NCBI RefSeq assembly: GCF_900129875.1
Contig: NZ_FQXC01000002.1
Coordinates: 248,001-312,000 of the forward strand
Direction of reading: 5' to 3'
DNA length: 64,000 bases
Source of the DNA: Marivita hallyeonensis
GTDB lineage: Bacteria; Pseudomonadota; Alphaproteobacteria; Rhodobacterales; Rhodobacteraceae
Part shown: piece after piece, positions 27,796 to 35,916 of the stretch
How the letters are laid out: every line of letters begins with the position of its first letter
How positions within the stretch are numbered: position 1 is the stretch's first letter
Program-made: the position numbers and the translations under genes
Notes under the pieces: model-generated
What the model saw: only the letters and a program-made list of their open reading frames with translations
What the model was told of the DNA's origin: nothing
Database searches by the model: none

Positions 27796-28271
27796 GCCGG
27801 GCCTTGGCAACCGAGCTGCTCGACCGCGCGATGGCGGCGGGCGCGACCGTGACCACGGCGGAAAGCTGCACCGGCGGGATGGTGGCGGCTGCGATCACCG
27901 ATGTTGCCGGATCGTCGAACATTTTCGACCGCGGCTTTGTCACCTATTCCAACGACGCGAAACGCGATCTGCTTGGCGTGTCGGCATCGACTTTGGATAC
28001 TTGTGGCGCGGTTTCGGAGCCTGTGGTCAAGCAAATGGCCATAGGCGCGTTGAACGCGGCGGGCGCGTCTGTCGCGGTGGCCATCAGCGGCATCGCGGGT
28101 CCGGGCGGGTCAGAGCACAAGCCGGAAGGCCGCGTTTGTTTCGCAATCGCAACCGCCGACACGGTGAAAAGCGAAACGGTGGAGTTTGGCGCACGCGGCC
28201 GCGCGCAGGTCAGAGACGCGGCGACGGAGCATGCATTGGCGCTCTTGCTGCGTGCGTTGGGCGAACTTTGA
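27792..28271 (+). CDS. pncC: Nicotinamide-nucleotide amidohydrolase PncC (CinA C-terminal family)
   Basis: This 159-residue protein is the single-domain CinA family, which hydrolyses nicotinamide mononucleotide to nicotinate mononucleotide. It has TTAESCTGGMVAAAITDVAGSS (Ser nucleophile near residue 22), VTYSNDAKRDLLGV and SGIAGPGGSEHKPEGRV near 95. The start is a GTG overlapping the pgpA stop. The N-terminal competence-damage domain of full-length CinA is absent. Confidence 0.93.
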   Translation: MSRALATELLDRAMAAGATVTTAESCTGGMVAAAITDVAGSSNIFDRGFVTYSNDAKRDLLGVSASTLDTCGAVSEPVVKQMAIGALNAAGASVAVAISGIAGPGGSEHKPEGRVCFAIATADTVKSETVEFGARGRAQVRDAATEHALALLLRALGEL

Positions 28272-28326
28272 TTACTTCCTGATCGTTCTGGGCCTTTTTT
28301 GCCCATTATTTGATCAAAACCATGTC

Positions 28327-28373
28327 TGCCTGAAAATTTGGCGCGCACTGGCGCGGTTGCCTCTTTTTTCCGC
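28327..28373. promoter_or_regulatory. Candidate tandem NtrC sites upstream of amtB
   Basis: TGCC-TGAAAATTT-GGCG (28327-28343) differs from the dusB upstream palindrome TGCC-N9-GGCA at one end base and shares its AT-rich spacer. A weaker copy, GCC-TCTTTTTTC-CGC, lies at 28359-28373, centred about 31 bp away. The same arrangement upstream of the ntr operon makes NtrC control of amtB a reasonable inference. Confidence 0.45.
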
Positions 28374-28428
28374 GCCACCGATGCGCTTTGAGCCGGGCAA
28401 AACCCTTCAAGAAAAAGGATCGGGACAG

Positions 28429-29607
28429 ATGAACGGAGCCGATACGGCCTGGATTATTGTGGCCACAGCCCTTGTGCTATTCATGACATTGCCGGGGCTT
28501 GCCCTGTTTTACGGCGGCCTCGTGCGGGCGCGAAACGTACTCAGCGTCTTCATGCATTGCTACGCCATTGCCTGTTTGATGAGCGTTCTGTGGCTTGCCG
28601 TCGGCTACTCCATCGCCTTCGGTGACGGCGGCGCCTATTGGGGCGGCTTGGGCAAGATGTTCCTCTTGGGCGTCAGCGCCGACGACCTGTCAGGCACCCT
28701 GCCCGAGGTTCTGTTCTTCGCCTTCCAGATGACCTTCGCGATCATCACGCCTGCGCTCATTGTCGGTGCATACGTTGAGCGGGTTGGCTTCGGGTTTGTG
28801 CTGCTTTTCTCGGCGCTTTGGATGCTGCTTTGCTACGCGCCGGTGGTGCATTGGGTCTGGGGCGGAGGCTTTCTGTCGGATGGCGGCATTTTCGGCGAAA
28901 CCGGTGTGCGCGACTTTGCAGGCGGCATCGTTGTGCACGAAACGGCCGGTATCGCGGCGCTTGTCCTTGCGGTGTTCCTTGGGCCGCGCAAGAACCAGAC
29001 CACGCCTCCACACAATCCCGGTTACGTGATGATCGGGGCCGCGATGCTTTGGGTCGGATGGTTCGGGTTCAATGGCGGGTCTCAACTGGCCGCCGATGGC
29101 GGGGCCGCGATGGCGCTGACCGTGACACATATCTCTGCCGCGACGGCCTCTTTGACATGGGCGCTGTGGGAAAAGATCAAGTTCGGCAAGGCGTCGCTTG
29201 TGGGCATGGTCACTGGGACGATTGCGGGTCTGGCCTCGATCACGCCGGCCTCTGGCTTTGTTGGTCCGGTCGAAGCGCTCATCATCGGCGCGGTGGCCGG
29301 TGTCCTGTGTCAGGAAGCGGTCAATCTGATCCGGAACAAGCTGAAGATCGACGACACGTTGGACGTGTTCGCAGTGCACGGTGTCGGCGGCATCTTCGGC
29401 ACGATTATGATCGCCGTCTTCGGCGCGGGCAGTTTTGCCGCGCAGATCGGATCACTGGCGATTGTCGGCGTGTTTACCGTTGTGGTGAGCGTGGTGCTGG
29501 TCTTTGTCGTCAAGGCCATCACGCCGTTGCGGGTGGACGAAGAGACCGAAAACTCGGGCCTGGACATCATGGTGCACGGCGAACGGGCCTACGACCACGC
29601 ATCGTGA
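28429..29607 (+). CDS. amtB: Ammonium transporter AmtB
   Basis: This 392-residue channel has 11 predicted helices and the Amt hallmarks: DTAWIIVATALVLFMTLPG at the N-terminus, the phenylalanine gate region, the twin-His pore residues (VVHWVWGGG near 139 and AVHGVGGIFG near 314) and FAGGIVVHETAG near 161. The ATG at 28429 follows AAGGA; an earlier in-frame ATG at 28381 has no ribosome site. No PII (glnK/glnB) gene adjoins it, which is unusual. It ends at a hairpin shared with the convergent ratA. Confidence 0.95.
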   Translation: MNGADTAWIIVATALVLFMTLPGLALFYGGLVRARNVLSVFMHCYAIACLMSVLWLAVGYSIAFGDGGAYWGGLGKMFLLGVSADDLSGTLPEVLFFAFQMTFAIITPALIVGAYVERVGFGFVLLFSALWMLLCYAPVVHWVWGGGFLSDGGIFGETGVRDFAGGIVVHETAGIAALVLAVFLGPRKNQTTPPHNPGYVMIGAAMLWVGWFGFNGGSQLAADGGAAMALTVTHISAATASLTWALWEKIKFGKASLVGMVTGTIAGLASITPASGFVGPVEALIIGAVAGVLCQEAVNLIRNKLKIDDTLDVFAVHGVGGIFGTIMIAVFGAGSFAAQIGSLAIVGVFTVVVSVVLVFVVKAITPLRVDEETENSGLDIMVHGERAYDHAS

Positions 29608-29615
29608 CACGGGCG

Positions 29616-29641
29616 CGCGCGGCGGGTGATCCTGCCGCGCG
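29616..29641. terminator. Bidirectional hairpin between amtB and ratA
   Basis: An 11-bp stem with one G:T pair, CGCGCGGCGGG and CCTGCCGCGCG around a TGAT loop, fills most of the 39-bp gap between the convergent amtB and ratA genes. It is very GC-rich and can serve both transcripts, although neither side has a strong U-tract. Confidence 0.6.
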
Positions 29642-29646
29642 GCTCT

Positions 29647-30090
29647 TCAGGCGTAGAGCTCTGCCGCGCGACGCTCGAAGGCGCGGACGATACGCTGCAT
29701 CGCCTCGTAGAAGAACATGCCAGCCGCCCCCTGCAGGATACGGTTCTTGAATTCGAAATCCACGTAGAACGTCACCTCGCACCCGGCCTCCACATCCTTG
29801 AAGGACCAGTTGGAGTGCATGTGCCGGAACGGGCCGTCGAGGTATTCGGTGTCGATCTTGCGCTGTTCCGGCCAGAGCACCACGCGGCTGCCAAAGCGTT
29901 CGCGGAAGACTTTGAAACTGATCACGAGATCCGCCAACATCTCTTCATGGTCCCCACGATCCTCGCGAGAGCGGATGCGCGCGGCAGCGGTCCAAGGCAG
30001 GAACTTCGGATAATTGCTCACATCGGCCACCAGATCATACATCTGTTCCGCAGTGTAAGGCAGTGTTTTGGTTTCGGAATGCGTGGGCAT
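29647..30090 (-). CDS. ratA: RatA/Coq10 family START-domain protein
   Basis: This 147-residue protein is a single polyketide-cyclase/START-like domain, beginning [33 protein letters not shown] as in RatA and Coq10 proteins. In alphaproteobacteria these are ubiquinone-binding proteins linked to respiration; the RatA toxin activity (50S subunit association) is known from enterobacteria and is not shown here. No antitoxin RatB-like gene is adjacent. It is convergent with amtB and divergent from hpt. Confidence 0.85.
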   Translation of the reverse strand: MPTHSETKTLPYTAEQMYDLVADVSNYPKFLPWTAAARIRSREDRGDHEEMLADLVISFKVFRERFGSRVVLWPEQRKIDTEYLDGPFRHMHSNWSFKDVEAGCEVTFYVDFEFKNRILQGAAGMFFYEAMQRIVRAFERRAAELYA

Positions 30091-30164
30091 CTGCTCTTTA
30101 TGGTTTTGATCGTGACAGTGGCCGGGGATGTCGTATTCTGCGCCCGAAAAATCAAGGAAAACCT

Positions 30165-30707
30165 ATGTCAGAGCGTCCTTATGTCATCGACGAAATGATC
30201 TCGGCCAAGGCCATCGCGGCGCGCATCGAAGAGCTGTGCGTGGCGATCCGGGCAGACTTCAAGGACACCGACAAGCTGGTCGTCGTGGGGCTTCTGCGCG
30301 GAAGTTTCGTGTTTATCGCCGACCTGGTGCGCGAACTGGACCTACCCGTCGAGGTCGATTTCCTTGAGGCGTCGTCCTATGGCGACAGCATGGAATCGAG
30401 CCGCGAGGTGCGTATCCTGAAAGACCTGCGCGGTCAGATCGAAGGGCGCGACGTGCTGGTGGTCGAGGATATCGTCGATACGGGCCACACGTTGAAACAC
30501 GTCACCGGCCTCTTGGCCTCGCGAAAACCGGGGCGGCTGCGCACTATTGCCCTGCTCGATAAACCGTCGCGCCGGGAGACGGATGTGGCGGCGGACTGGA
30601 TCGGGTTTTCGATCCCGGACGAATTTGTCGTGGGCTACGGCATCGACTACGCGCAGCGCAATCGCAACCTGCCCTATATCGGTAAGGTCCGTTTCCCCGA
30701 GGCATGA
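30165..30707 (+). CDS. hpt: Hypoxanthine phosphoribosyltransferase
   Basis: This 180-residue purine salvage enzyme converts hypoxanthine (and guanine) with PRPP to the nucleotide. The PRPP loop [12 protein letters not shown] (about residues 104-115) and [17 protein letters not shown] near 44 are clear, as is [20 protein letters not shown] near 155. The ATG at 30165 follows AAGGAAA; the earlier frame overlaps the divergent region. Its stop overlaps the small membrane gene downstream by four bases (ATGA). Confidence 0.94.
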   Translation: MSERPYVIDEMISAKAIAARIEELCVAIRADFKDTDKLVVVGLLRGSFVFIADLVRELDLPVEVDFLEASSYGDSMESSREVRILKDLRGQIEGRDVLVVEDIVDTGHTLKHVTGLLASRKPGRLRTIALLDKPSRRETDVAADWIGFSIPDEFVVGYGIDYAQRNRNLPYIGKVRFPEA

Positions 30708-30889
30708 CTGTTCTGCAGCTTCTTCGTATGGCGAAATGGGCACGACATCCGGTGAGCCTCGGGAGGGTCAAATTGGTGCTGGTGATTGCGCTGATCTGTT
30801 TGACCGTGTTCGTCATCGAACGCTGGGTTGGTTGGCCGGCATGGATGCTGTTGGATGCGGAACGCGTCCCAAACCGTGTGGTGCGCTAG
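30704..30889 (+). CDS. Small single-helix membrane protein
   Basis: This 61-residue protein has basic ends and one membrane segment ([19 protein letters not shown], about 24-42). It overlaps the hpt stop by four bases, so it is translationally coupled to hpt, and overlaps the convergent LysR gene by four bases. Coupling and clean hydropathy support a real gene. No function is recognised. Confidence 0.7.
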   Translation: MTVLQLLRMAKWARHPVSLGRVKLVLVIALICLTVFVIERWVGWPAWMLLDAERVPNRVVR

Positions 30890-31755
30890 CCGCGCGGATC
30901 ATCCCCGGCCAAGGCTGCCTGATGCGGGACGAAAAGCTTTTCGATTGAACCCATGAGTGAGCGCAGCTTCTCGCTTCCCGCCAGATCACGATGACACGCG
31001 ACCCAGACGGGGACGGTGAAGTCGGGCATCCGGGTCTCAACCCTTTTGAGCCGCGGTGTGGAATCGCCGATCAGGCAGGGTAAAATGACCTGACCCGCGC
31101 CCTCCTGCGCCATTCGGGCCAGTACGGCAAAACTGTCGGACGTCGCTGCGATGTCGATTGCTGCCACCGACCCGGCCATCCATTTCGCCGGCACAGAATT
31201 CGCCAGCGGCCCCGCCAGCCCCAACCACGGTCCCTTTACGCCCTCTCGGCTGAAGACGCCAAAGCGCATCAGGCCGATTTGCCTTCCGAACAGGTCGTCC
31301 GCCAAGGTCGCGGCGGGTCGGATTGTGAGGTCGGCATGCAACCGCGCCATGTCGAGATGCGCGTTGGACGACAGGATCGCCAGACGGTCCGGCGCGGCAC
31401 GCCGCGCCAAGGCGGGCAAGATCTTTGGCAGGAGTGTCTGGCACAGCGTATCCGTGGAAGTGATGCGCAAAATGGAGGCCACGCCCGCGCTTCCACCGCG
31501 CATCAAGGCTTCAGCAGCGGACACATGTTGCGCAGCGTGGCGTGCGGCCTCGATCACCTGCGCGCGGTCGGGACGCAGCCGGTAGCCCGACTTCTCACGC
31601 TCGAACACGGGGCCACCGCAGGCATCCTCGAAAGCCGCGATTCGGCGGAGCACGGTCGCATGGTTGACGGATAGCGCCTTGGCGGCGGCGTTCACCGATC
31701 CGGTCTCGGCCACGGCCAAGACGAAGCGCAGATCATCCCAGTTCAGGTTGTGCAT
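30886..31755 (-). CDS. LysR family transcriptional regulator
   Basis: This 289-residue regulator has the LysR winged helix at residues 5-64 (VNAAAKALSVNHATVLRRIAAFE) and a short effector domain. It is unlike the two LysR proteins earlier in the window: the recognition helix carries NHATVLRRI, as in regulators of the YdcI/LrhA-unrelated, short-sensor type. It is divergent from the cytochrome operon and may control it. Confidence 0.9.
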   Translation of the reverse strand: MHNLNWDDLRFVLAVAETGSVNAAAKALSVNHATVLRRIAAFEDACGGPVFEREKSGYRLRPDRAQVIEAARHAAQHVSAAEALMRGGSAGVASILRITSTDTLCQTLLPKILPALARRAAPDRLAILSSNAHLDMARLHADLTIRPAATLADDLFGRQIGLMRFGVFSREGVKGPWLGLAGPLANSVPAKWMAGSVAAIDIAATSDSFAVLARMAQEGAGQVILPCLIGDSTPRLKRVETRMPDFTVPVWVACHRDLAGSEKLRSLMGSIEKLFVPHQAALAGDDPRG

Positions 31756-31825
31756 GAAACGGGACCCCGTCCGCAGATTCTCACAATTATTTTGAGCTTT
31801 TTGCCGTGCATACTACTTCAACGGA

Positions 31826-31831
31826 TATAAT
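31826..31831 (+). promoter_or_regulatory. Promoter -10 element of the cytochrome operon
   Basis: A perfect TATAAT sits 21 bp upstream of the cytochrome c ATG, in an AT-rich gap. A TTGCCG at 31801-31806 is the only -35 candidate, but the 19-bp spacing is longer than ideal. AGGGAG follows at 31838 as the ribosome site. Confidence 0.5.
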
Positions 31832-31852
31832 ATTTCAGGGAGTTGCGTGAGA

Positions 31853-32314
31853 ATGAAACATCTTAAAACTGCGATTGCGTTGGCAGCCATGGTGTCAGGC
31901 ACAGCCGTCTACGCACAAGACGACTTTTCCGCCCAGTTGAAAGCGCGACAGGGCCAGTTCCGGATCATGGCCATCAATCTTGGCATTCTGGGCAGCATGG
32001 CGAAAGGCGAAACCGAATACAGCGCCGAGGCTGCGCAGGCGGCCGCCGACACGCTGGTGGCGGTGTCGATGATCCAACAAGGACCGATGTGGCCCGAAGG
32101 ATCCAACGACATGGCCATCGACGGCACCCGCGCGCAGACAACAATCTGGGAGCAGAACGACGATTTCCTCTCCAAGTGGTCGGATTTCGGAACAGCGGCT
32201 CAGGCAGTGCAGGCTTCGGCGGGCAATGGTCAAGAGGCGCTTGGTCCGCTTCTGGGTCAGATCGGCGGCACCTGTAAGGCCTGCCACGACACACATCGCG
32301 CACCAGCCAACTGA
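31853..32314 (+). CDS. Cytochrome c' / c-556 family protein
   Basis: This 153-residue periplasmic cytochrome has a signal peptide (MKHLKTAIALAAMVSGTAVYA) and a C-terminal CKACH haem site (near residue 143), the layout of the four-helix cytochrome c'/c556 family. An upstream in-frame GTG at 31847 would add two residues, but AGGGAG is better spaced for the ATG. It is followed six bases later by a second cytochrome gene, so the two are an operon. No partner oxidoreductase is encoded here; the role may be in electron transfer or nitric oxide binding. Confidence 0.9.
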   Translation: MKHLKTAIALAAMVSGTAVYAQDDFSAQLKARQGQFRIMAINLGILGSMAKGETEYSAEAAQAAADTLVAVSMIQQGPMWPEGSNDMAIDGTRAQTTIWEQNDDFLSKWSDFGTAAQAVQASAGNGQEALGPLLGQIGGTCKACHDTHRAPAN

Positions 32315-32320
32315 TCCGAC

Positions 32321-33205
32321 ATGCGGCGCGGCCTGATCTGGAGTGCGGCCGGACTGGCCGCTGTGGCGGCCGCCGGGCTTTTCGTGACCCGGGCCGTGCC
32401 GGATGAAACCGACGGATTGGCCGCGCTGACGGGGGATGTGGCCAATGGCGAGGTGGTCTTCATCGCGTCTGGCTGCGCCTCGTGCCACGCGGCGGACGAT
32501 GCCGAAGGCGATGCCAAGCGCGTCCTGACCGGCGGACACCGCCTTGCGTCGGATTTCGGAACCTTCGTTGCGCCCAACATCTCGATGGACGCGACGCACG
32601 GGATCGGGGACTGGACGCTTGACGACTTTGCCACCGCACTGCGCGCCGGTGTGTCGCCGGACGGACAGCACTACTACCCCGCCTTTCCCTACGCCTCTTA
32701 CGCGGGCATGACCGATCAGGACGTGGTGGACCTTTGGGCCTTCATGCAGACGCTGCCTGCCGACGCGACGCCAAGCGCGCCGCATGACATCGGCTTTCCG
32801 TTCAACATCCGCCGCGCGGTGGGTGTGTGGAAAACTCTGTATCTGAATGACGACTGGGTGGTGACCGACGTCCCGTCGCCCGAGCTTGAACGTGGCCGGT
32901 ACCTCGTCGAGGTGCTCGCGCATTGCGGTGAGTGCCATACCCCGCGCGATGCGCTTGGTGGGCTGGACCGCGCGGCGTGGATGGCGGGCGCGCCCAATCC
33001 GTCGGGGCGCGGAACCATTCCGGCCTTGACGCCGGACGAGTTGACGTGGTCAGCGGCGGACGTCGCGTATTACCTGGAGACCGGCTTCACCCCGGATTTC
33101 GACAGCGCAGGCGGAAGCATGGCGGATGTGGTGACAAATTTCGCGCAATTAAGCGCAAGCGACCGGCAAGCGGTGGCCGCTTACATCAAGGCATTGCCGC
33201 GATAA
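32321..33205 (+). CDS. Membrane-anchored dihaem c-type cytochrome
   Basis: This 294-residue protein begins with an uncleaved-looking hydrophobic segment (residues 5-24) and carries two haem sites, CASCH (near 52) and CGECH (near 203), each in a cytochrome c domain. The layout resembles the cytochrome subunits of alcohol, aldehyde or nicotinate dehydrogenases, but no catalytic subunit gene is nearby. It is co-transcribed with the cytochrome c-556 gene and ends 7 bp from the convergent lipA. Confidence 0.9.
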   Translation: MRRGLIWSAAGLAAVAAAGLFVTRAVPDETDGLAALTGDVANGEVVFIASGCASCHAADDAEGDAKRVLTGGHRLASDFGTFVAPNISMDATHGIGDWTLDDFATALRAGVSPDGQHYYPAFPYASYAGMTDQDVVDLWAFMQTLPADATPSAPHDIGFPFNIRRAVGVWKTLYLNDDWVVTDVPSPELERGRYLVEVLAHCGECHTPRDALGGLDRAAWMAGAPNPSGRGTIPALTPDELTWSAADVAYYLETGFTPDFDSAGGSMADVVTNFAQLSASDRQAVAAYIKALPR

Positions 33206-33212
33206 CCAATGA

Positions 33213-34163
33213 TCAGGCGTTTGCGAGCTTTGCTTCCCGATTGGCGCGCAGGCGGGCGAAGTCATCACCCGCGTGATAGGATGATCGGGTCAGCGGCGTG
33301 GCCGAGACCATCAGGAAGCCTTTGCCAAACGCCGCCTTTTCGTATGACGCGAACTCTTCGGGTGTGACGAACCGGTCGACAGCATGGTGTTTCGGTGTCG
33401 GCTGCAAGTACTGGCCGACGGTCAGGAAATCCACATCGGCCGCGCGCATGTCATCCATGACCTGCATGACAGACTGGCGATCCTCGCCGAGGCCCACCAT
33501 GATGCCGGATTTGGTGAAAATCGACGGATCGAGTTCCTTGACCCGCTGCAACAGCCGCAGGGAGTGGAAGTAGCGCGCACCGGGCCGAACCTCCGGATAG
33601 AGGCCCGGTACCGTTTCGAGGTTGTGATTGAACACATCCGGGCGCGCCTCGACCACCGTCTCCAGCGCGCTTGGCGGGCATTTGATGAAGTCTGGGGTCA
33701 GGATCTCGATCGTGGTGTCCGGCGACCGGTGGCGCACGGCGCGGATGGTCTGCGCGAAATGGGCGGCACCCCCGTCTTCCAGATCGTCGCGATCCACTGA
33801 AGTGATGACCACGTGATTGAGGCCCAGCTTCTGCACGGCGTCGGCCACGCGGCCCGGCTCGAACGCGTCAAGCGCGTCCGGTCGGCCGGTGGCGATGTTG
33901 CAGAAGGTGCATCCGCGGGTGCAGATATCGCCCATGATCATCATGGTGGCGTGCCCCTGCCCCCAGCACTCGCCCGCGTTGGGACAACCCGCTTCTTCGC
34001 AGACCGTCACCAGTTTGTGCTCGCGCATGATCTGGCGGGTTTTCTCGTAGCCGTCACCGCTGGGCGCTTTCACGCGGATCCAGCTTGGCTTTTTGGGCTG
34101 CACATTGTCCGGGCGATGGGCCTTCTCCGGGTGGCGCTGTTCAGGTATCTTGAGGTCTCGCAA
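33213..34163 (-). CDS. lipA: Lipoyl synthase
   Basis: This 316-residue radical-SAM enzyme inserts sulfur into octanoyl chains to make lipoate. The auxiliary cluster Cys are in [12 protein letters not shown] (near residue 55), and the radical-SAM cluster is [13 protein letters not shown] (near 81). The C-terminal family signature [12 protein letters not shown] is present. The start is a TTG (giving [13 protein letters not shown]), with GGGGAAAA upstream; no ATG occurs until far into the conserved region. It is encoded alone. Confidence 0.95.
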   Translation of the reverse strand: MRDLKIPEQRHPEKAHRPDNVQPKKPSWIRVKAPSGDGYEKTRQIMREHKLVTVCEEAGCPNAGECWGQGHATMMIMGDICTRGCTFCNIATGRPDALDAFEPGRVADAVQKLGLNHVVITSVDRDDLEDGGAAHFAQTIRAVRHRSPDTTIEILTPDFIKCPPSALETVVEARPDVFNHNLETVPGLYPEVRPGARYFHSLRLLQRVKELDPSIFTKSGIMVGLGEDRQSVMQVMDDMRAADVDFLTVGQYLQPTPKHHAVDRFVTPEEFASYEKAAFGKGFLMVSATPLTRSSYHAGDDFARLRANREAKLANA

Positions 34164-34313
34164 CGGTTTTTCCCCGCAAAGTGAGATTTCTTATCCCCTA
34201 GCATATGTATTCGCGGGAGGTAGTACCAGTGTTGCATAGCCGCATTGCGGCTTCAAATTCCCACCGTATCGAGTTCCTCTCGCACCCGTCGAGCCGGAGC
34301 GATGTACGTGCCG

Positions 34314-35354
34314 CTAGCCGATGAGCACCCCCTCTTTCGACAGTGTTGTGGCGTAGAACAAGCTGAGACGTTGCAGCGCGATGCGCAGCACAACCTTGCC
34401 GGACCGCGCCGACCAGCCCATGCGTTTCTCGGTCGCTTCCAGCCCTTCGCGCAGACAGCAGCAGCGCACGACCACATCGCTTAGCCCCGGTCCCAAATCC
34501 CGCACCGCGTCCAGTGTGCGCAGCGTCGCGTCCTTGCGCCGGTGATCTTCAGTCGCGTTGGCGCGTGCGTAGAGCGGATTGAGAGAGTCGGGCGTTTCCC
34601 ATCCCAACAGGTCCGTTTTGGCGAAATCAGAAATCGCGAAATCCTCTTGCAGCCGGTCGCCCGCAGCAAGATGTTCTGACGACAGGAACGGCTGCCCATC
34701 CGACCCGCGCCGCCGCGCCAGGGCCATGAGCGGGCTCTCGGATCCCGGCCCGTTGGCCTGCGTGCGATCCCGCGAGCGTCGGTCCGGTTTGTGATCGGAA
34801 AAGTCGTCAAGCACGCTTTCCATGTCTCGCGACGCCCGACGATCCCGCGTGGCAACCAAAGCGGGCAATGATGCACGACCGTCGGGCGTGACCTTGTAGC
34901 GTTTCACGCCAGTTCCACCATCCTGCGCTATCCACCCGCGCATCACCAATGCGGCCGCGATGGCAAGCGTGAGTGTGGACAGGACGCACGCGTCCCCTTC
35001 GCCGGTTGTTTGCACAATCGCCGGCTGCGACACGTCGACGGTGTACAGCATCATCGCGCCGGGTTTGCACAAGTCCCGCAGGGCTGTGGCGGCTGCGTCG
35101 AGAACCGCGTCGGAACAGGGTGAATCGACGTCGTCCCCCTCGGTGACGGACAGCGCTTTGTCGACCAAAGGGTCGTCACGCATCGACTCGGTCTTGCGGA
35201 CCTGCCGCAGGACGGTCGAGGCATGGCATCCCGCCTCCCGCGCGATGTCGCGGATCGGTCGGCCATCGGTTGTATGTGCCAGATACCGACGCGCGGCGTC
35301 GGGCAATAGTGTGGCAAAACTTACTGGTGATTGAACATGCTGCAGTTCACTCAT
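34314..35354 (-). CDS. DUF6456 helix-turn-helix protein
   Basis: This 346-residue protein has an N-terminal helix-turn-helix (DIAREAGCHASTVLRQVRKTE, near residue 34), a middle winged-helix-like part (GWIAQDGGTGVKRYKVTPDGRASL) and a C-terminal DUF6456 domain (SPLMALARRRGSDGQPFLSSEHLAAGDRLQEDF and CCCLREGLEATEKRMGWSARSGKVVL). This family is typical of Rhodobacterales. The ATG at 35354 has GGGGGA upstream; a TTG four codons earlier is less likely. It is divergent from a DUF6477 gene with an AT-rich region between. The domains suggest a DNA-binding regulator. Confidence 0.85.
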   Translation of the reverse strand: MSELQHVQSPVSFATLLPDAARRYLAHTTDGRPIRDIAREAGCHASTVLRQVRKTESMRDDPLVDKALSVTEGDDVDSPCSDAVLDAAATALRDLCKPGAMMLYTVDVSQPAIVQTTGEGDACVLSTLTLAIAAALVMRGWIAQDGGTGVKRYKVTPDGRASLPALVATRDRRASRDMESVLDDFSDHKPDRRSRDRTQANGPGSESPLMALARRRGSDGQPFLSSEHLAAGDRLQEDFAISDFAKTDLLGWETPDSLNPLYARANATEDHRRKDATLRTLDAVRDLGPGLSDVVVRCCCLREGLEATEKRMGWSARSGKVVLRIALQRLSLFYATTLSKEGVLIG

Positions 35355-35397
35355 GAGGTCCCCCAAATTATCAGTCTGTCAAAAACAATCCCCAGGC

Positions 35398-35465
35398 TTT
35401 TCCACAGACACTTTCAACCTAAAGATGTATTTGTTTCTGATTTGTTAACTTTCAGATGTGTGAAA
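35398..35465. promoter_or_regulatory. AT-rich divergent promoter region of the DUF6456/DUF6477 genes
   Basis: This is one of the most AT-rich stretches in the window. It holds TTTCA-N6-TGAAA (35450-35465) and one TTTTCCACA that fits the DnaA-box consensus (35398-35406), plus repeated TTTGTTTC-like words. Divergent promoters are likely here; no single regulator can be named. Confidence 0.4.
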
Positions 35466-35601
35466 CCTTTTGTTTCCAATTCGTAAACAATACCTAACGC
35501 GACCGCGCGCAGGTTCGGGCGCAGCGCAACACTACCTCCGGTTGTGCGACATACACCCCCAGCGCCTTTGGGCACATCTCGCTTCTGACTGGGGAAAACG
35601 C

Positions 35602-35916
35602 ATGCAAGACTTACTCACACAGATCACGACTCTGCGCCGCCCGCGGCTTTTGATCCGCGCCGCTCGTATCGGGGCTCAGGATTACCGCCGCGACGCACGA
35701 TTGCCCCGCCTTCTGGGCTATGGTGTTCTGCCGCGCACTGGCGCAGCTCTGGTTAAACTTATGGCCATGGAAGCCGAGATGAACGAGCAACGGAAAACGG
35801 GCGATGCCTGCTATGGCATCGCCCGTCATGTGGATGTGCTGACCGCGATCATGGGCGAAACGCAGTTGCTGCAGGCGCAGGTCGACGCCAAGATCGAGCG
35901 ACCGGGATTTACATGA
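35602..35916 (+). CDS. DUF6477 family protein
   Basis: This 104-residue protein has the DUF6477 features LRRPRLLIRAARIGAQDYRRD near residue 11 and a second block (ACYGIARHVDVLTAIMGET) near 69. It starts at an ATG preceded by GGGGAAAA; the frame upstream to 35470 lacks a ribosome site. It is paired with a divergent DUF6456 gene, the usual arrangement in Rhodobacterales, and overlaps the convergent MttB-like gene by eight bases. The function is unknown; basic helices suggest a nucleic-acid or protein-interaction role. Confidence 0.8.
   Translation: MQDLLTQITTLRRPRLLIRAARIGAQDYRRDARLPRLLGYGVLPRTGAALVKLMAMEAEMNEQRKTGDACYGIARHVDVLTAIMGETQLLQAQVDAKIERPGFT

Noticed and set aside
28272-28428. A sigma-54 (-24/-12) promoter for amtB
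   Set aside because: GG and GC pairs are present, but none has the required ten-base spacing; the NtrC here also lacks GAFTGA.
29647-30090. A RatA toxin-antitoxin module
   Set aside because: Only the START-domain protein is present; no RatB-like partner is adjacent, and in alphaproteobacteria this family is a ubiquinone-binding protein.
34229-34324. A 31-codon GTG frame with GGGAGG upstream, between lipA and the DUF6456 gene
   Set aside because: The product has no hydrophobic segment or motif and the frame overlaps the end of the DUF6456 gene on the other strand; support is too thin.
35398-35406. Replication origin at a DnaA-box-like word
   Set aside because: Only one box is present, with no cluster, and no dnaA, parA or hemE neighbour.
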